From: JAENVT01 sp040005915
Lineage (GTDB): Bacteria; Actinomycetota; Acidimicrobiia; Acidimicrobiales; Ilumatobacteraceae
Length of the DNA: 7,107 bases
Assembly (NCBI GenBank): GCA_040005915.1
Contig: JBDTYA010000107.1
Span: forward strand, 1 to 7,107
Direction of reading: 5' to 3'
Shown here: one piece after another, positions 5,753 through 7,107 of the stretch
How the letters are laid out: every line of letters begins with the position of its first letter
How positions within the stretch are numbered: the stretch's first letter is position 1
Program-made: the position numbers and the translations under genes
The notes under the pieces: model-generated
What the model was told of the DNA's origin: nothing
Databases searched by the model: none
The model's input: only the letters and a program-made list of their open reading frames with translations

Positions 5753-6313
5753 GTGCATTCGTCTGACCTCGCCGAGCTGATCCGCCGCCGCCGCACGAGC
5801 ATGCTCGTCGACAAAGAACGTGACGTGCCCCAGCAGATGGTTCGTGATCTCTGCGAACTCGCCCAATGGGCCCCCAACCACAAGCGCACGTGGCCGTGGC
5901 GGTTCGCGATCGCCGAGGACGCGGCTCGGGCCCGCCTCGGCGAAGTGATCGCCGACGCGATGGAGGCCAACGGCGACCCGCCCGACAAGGTCGCGAAGTC
6001 GCGCACGAAGTACTTGCGCACCCCGGTCACCCTCGTGGTCGGCTCGGCCGCCGGCGACTCGGCGCAACGCACCGACGAGAATCGCGACGCGGTGGCCGCC
6101 GGCATTCAGATCCTGCTGCTCGCGGCGACAGAGCAGGGACTGGCCAGCTACTGGGGGTCGTGCCCGAAGGGCGCCAACGACGTCGTGGCCGACCTCTGCG
6201 GCTTCGAGCCGGGCACGCACATCAGCGGTCTGATCTACCTCGGTTGGGCGACGAGCTCCATCGAGGCACCCAAGCGTCCGGCACCCTACGTGCACGTCAT
6301 CTCCGCCGGCTGA
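5753..6313 (+). CDS. Nitroreductase-family flavoprotein (YdjA-like)
   Basis: The 186-residue product is a short nitroreductase-fold protein, probably a homodimer binding FMN and reducing substrates with NAD(P)H. Family features are LIRRRRTS near the N-terminus (9-16, phosphate-binding arginines), ELAQWAPNHKRTWPWRFAI (35-53), YLRTPVTLVVGS (87-98), AAGIQILLLAATEQGLASYWGS (115-136) and SGLIYLGW (158-165). The APNHK...PWRF block and small size resemble Escherichia coli YdjA. The natural substrate is not predictable; a quinone, nitro compound, enone or protein partner are all possible. The GTG at 5753 is the only start just before the conserved arginines; the frame upstream is open but antisense to the neighbouring gene. 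It diverges from the haem-oxygenase-like gene and ends 24 bases from the ferredoxin gene, which runs towards it. Confidence 0.88.
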   Translation: MHSSDLAELIRRRRTSMLVDKERDVPQQMVRDLCELAQWAPNHKRTWPWRFAIAEDAARARLGEVIADAMEANGDPPDKVAKSRTKYLRTPVTLVVGSAAGDSAQRTDENRDAVAAGIQILLLAATEQGLASYWGSCPKGANDVVADLCGFEPGTHISGLIYLGWATSSIEAPKRPAPYVHVISAG

Positions 6314-6320
6314 GGTCACA

Positions 6321-6332
6321 CTCACGGGTGAG
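6321..6332. terminator. Short stem at the convergent nitroreductase/ferredoxin junction (weak)
   Basis: CTCAC-GG-GTGAG is a short symmetric element, giving four stem pairs with a CGGG loop. It fills half of the 24-base gap between the two convergent stops. It is short and has no T-run, so a terminator role is only a suggestion from position. Confidence 0.2.
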
Positions 6333-6337
6333 GCTGG

Positions 6338-6646
6338 TCAACCCCAGATGCTCTTGCGAGGTGTCGGAGTGACGACGACGGCGCCGGCCAATGTGCCGAT
6401 CGGCGTGATGCACAATCGGGTGTCCTCGCCGTCGACCTTCGATTCGCACTTGCCGCATATCCCTTCCTGACAACCCCGGCGTGGGCGTACGTGCTCGGCG
6501 ATCTCGCGGATGGCCTTGAGGGCGGCCATCGTCGGATCCGTGAAGATCGAGTATTCGACGTCGTCGACAGTCAGCACTGTGACCACGGGCGGCTCGCCGT
6601 ACCCGGCAAAGCCGCCGCCATCGACCTTGGCGTCTCCGATGGTCAC
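6338..6646 (-). CDS. Small [2Fe-2S] ferredoxin-like protein, XDH/CoxS-type cysteine spacing
   Basis: The 102-residue product contains exactly four cysteines, C59, C64, C67 and C79, in GCQEGICGKC followed by VDGEDTRLC. The spacing C-x4-C-x2-C-x11-C and the conserved VDG are those of the first cluster in xanthine dehydrogenase, CoxS and related small subunits. Plant-type ferredoxins have a much longer last gap. The second, helical [2Fe-2S] domain of those subunits is absent, so this is a stand-alone one-cluster electron carrier, probably cytoplasmic. The N-terminal half (VVTVLTVDDVEYSIFTDP, then AALKAIREIAEH) fits the beta-grasp fold. The GTG at 6646 overlaps the TGA of the upstream gene (shared GTGA), and no Shine-Dalgarno is seen, so translation is probably coupled. 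It is likely the redox partner of its upstream neighbour or of an enzyme beyond the window. Confidence 0.8.
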   Translation of the reverse strand: MTIGDAKVDGGGFAGYGEPPVVTVLTVDDVEYSIFTDPTMAALKAIREIAEHVRPRRGCQEGICGKCESKVDGEDTRLCITPIGTLAGAVVVTPTPRKSIWG

Positions 6647-7107
6647 GAGTACCAGGTGGGAGTGGCGAGCGTCGGGATCTCCAGCTCCAGGCCGCGGCCC
6701 CTGTAGGTCAGCACTGCGTGCTCGTGGTCGTCGTACACCTTGATGCGAACGTCCTCGGTGTTGTTCGGCTCGCCTGGATCGTGGCCGACCGCAGAGGCGG
6801 CAACGGCACGGATCGGTCCGGAGTGGCCCGACATGTAGATGGCGGTGTTCGGTGCGCTCTCCTCGACGATCTGGGTGATTCCCCGCCAGTGGCGACGAAC
6901 GACGATCATCGGTGGCTCGAAGTAGAACAACGGCTGCGTCAACCACACCGTGATGGGATCGCCGCCGGCCTGCAGCACGCGGTAGAAGCGGTTCATCTCC
7001 GTGATCCAACCGGGACGGTCGCCGACGCCGAAGCGCTGATAGTTCTCGTGGATCTGGGCGAACTCCTGGAACGCCGCGGTCACGTCGACCTCGCGGCCGC
7101 CGGCCCA
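6643..7107 (-). CDS. Unrecognised protein, possibly incomplete at window edge, coupled to ferredoxin
   Basis: I do not recognise this family. The frame is open to the window edge (154 residues visible). A GTG at 7083, with GAGGT four bases upstream, would give a complete 146-residue protein, but an earlier start outside the window cannot be excluded. The protein has no cysteine, transmembrane segment or signal peptide that I can see. It begins with an apparent helix (AAFQEFAQIHENYQRFG), has an aromatic-rich middle (ITVWLTQPLFYFEPPMIVVRRHWRG, about 44-68), then APNTAIYMSGHSGP (77-90), and ends in alternating charged and hydrophobic segments (DVRIKVYDDHEHAVLTYRGRGLELEIP), probably beta strands. 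The middle and end look like strands of a soluble beta-rich domain. The 4-base overlap with the ferredoxin gene suggests the two products act together. I propose no function. Confidence 0.7.
   Translation of the reverse strand, partial: WAGGREVDVTAAFQEFAQIHENYQRFGVGDRPGWITEMNRFYRVLQAGGDPITVWLTQPLFYFEPPMIVVRRHWRGITQIVEESAPNTAIYMSGHSGPIRAVAASAVGHDPGEPNNTEDVRIKVYDDHEHAVLTYRGRGLELEIPTLATPTWYS

Noticed and set aside
5623..6105. Upstream extension of the haem-oxygenase-like frame across the nitroreductase
   Set aside because: A strong Shine-Dalgarno and ATG at 5622 fit the family length; the extension has serine- and arginine-rich shadow composition.
7081..7094. The 14-base string at the window start (1-14) recurs near the window end
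   Set aside because: The two copies lie in unrelated coding sequences on opposite strands and diverge at once; in a high-GC window a match of this length can arise by chance.

Overview
The window is compact, high-GC and almost entirely coding, with nine genes (two partial or possibly partial) in 7.1 kb and no non-coding gap above about 130 bases. The actinobacterial form of DapD, the frequent GTG starts, several starts without a Shine-Dalgarno sequence and the enzyme mix point to an actinomycete-like bacterium. Acidimicrobiia is my best guess, but it is inference from style and not a match I could run. I see no transposase, phage gene, CRISPR array, tRNA or rRNA.

Layout. (1) Plus strand, 1-1509: the C-terminal part of lysyl-tRNA synthetase (lysS) is followed with zero spacing by dapD, which acts in lysine/diaminopimelate synthesis. 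(2) Plus strand, 1557-3284: an acyl-CoA synthetase-like AMP-forming ligase that appears to have its own start region. (3) 3330-4892: a minus-strand HAD-family hydrolase and a plus-strand alpha/beta hydrolase diverge from a 90-base gap. This gap holds a 29-base imperfect palindrome and a second smaller inverted repeat. (4) 4918-6313: a minus-strand haem-oxygenase-like protein with a likely diiron ligand set and a plus-strand flavin nitroreductase diverge from a 130-base gap carrying a clean 7-5-7 inverted repeat. (5) Minus strand, 6338-7107: an unrecognised protein reaching the window edge overlaps by 4 bases a small [2Fe-2S] ferredoxin whose cysteine spacing is that of the xanthine dehydrogenase/CoxS type.

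How the genes fit together. lysS and dapD make and use lysine and look translationally coupled. The rest is a set of small catabolic or redox enzymes arranged as alternating divergent and convergent pairs. Candidate operators lie in both divergent gaps and a hairpin lies at one convergent junction. The most promising parts for something undescribed are the haem-oxygenase-like protein beside a flavoprotein, and the unknown-protein/ferredoxin pair at the right edge. I cannot show that these form one system.
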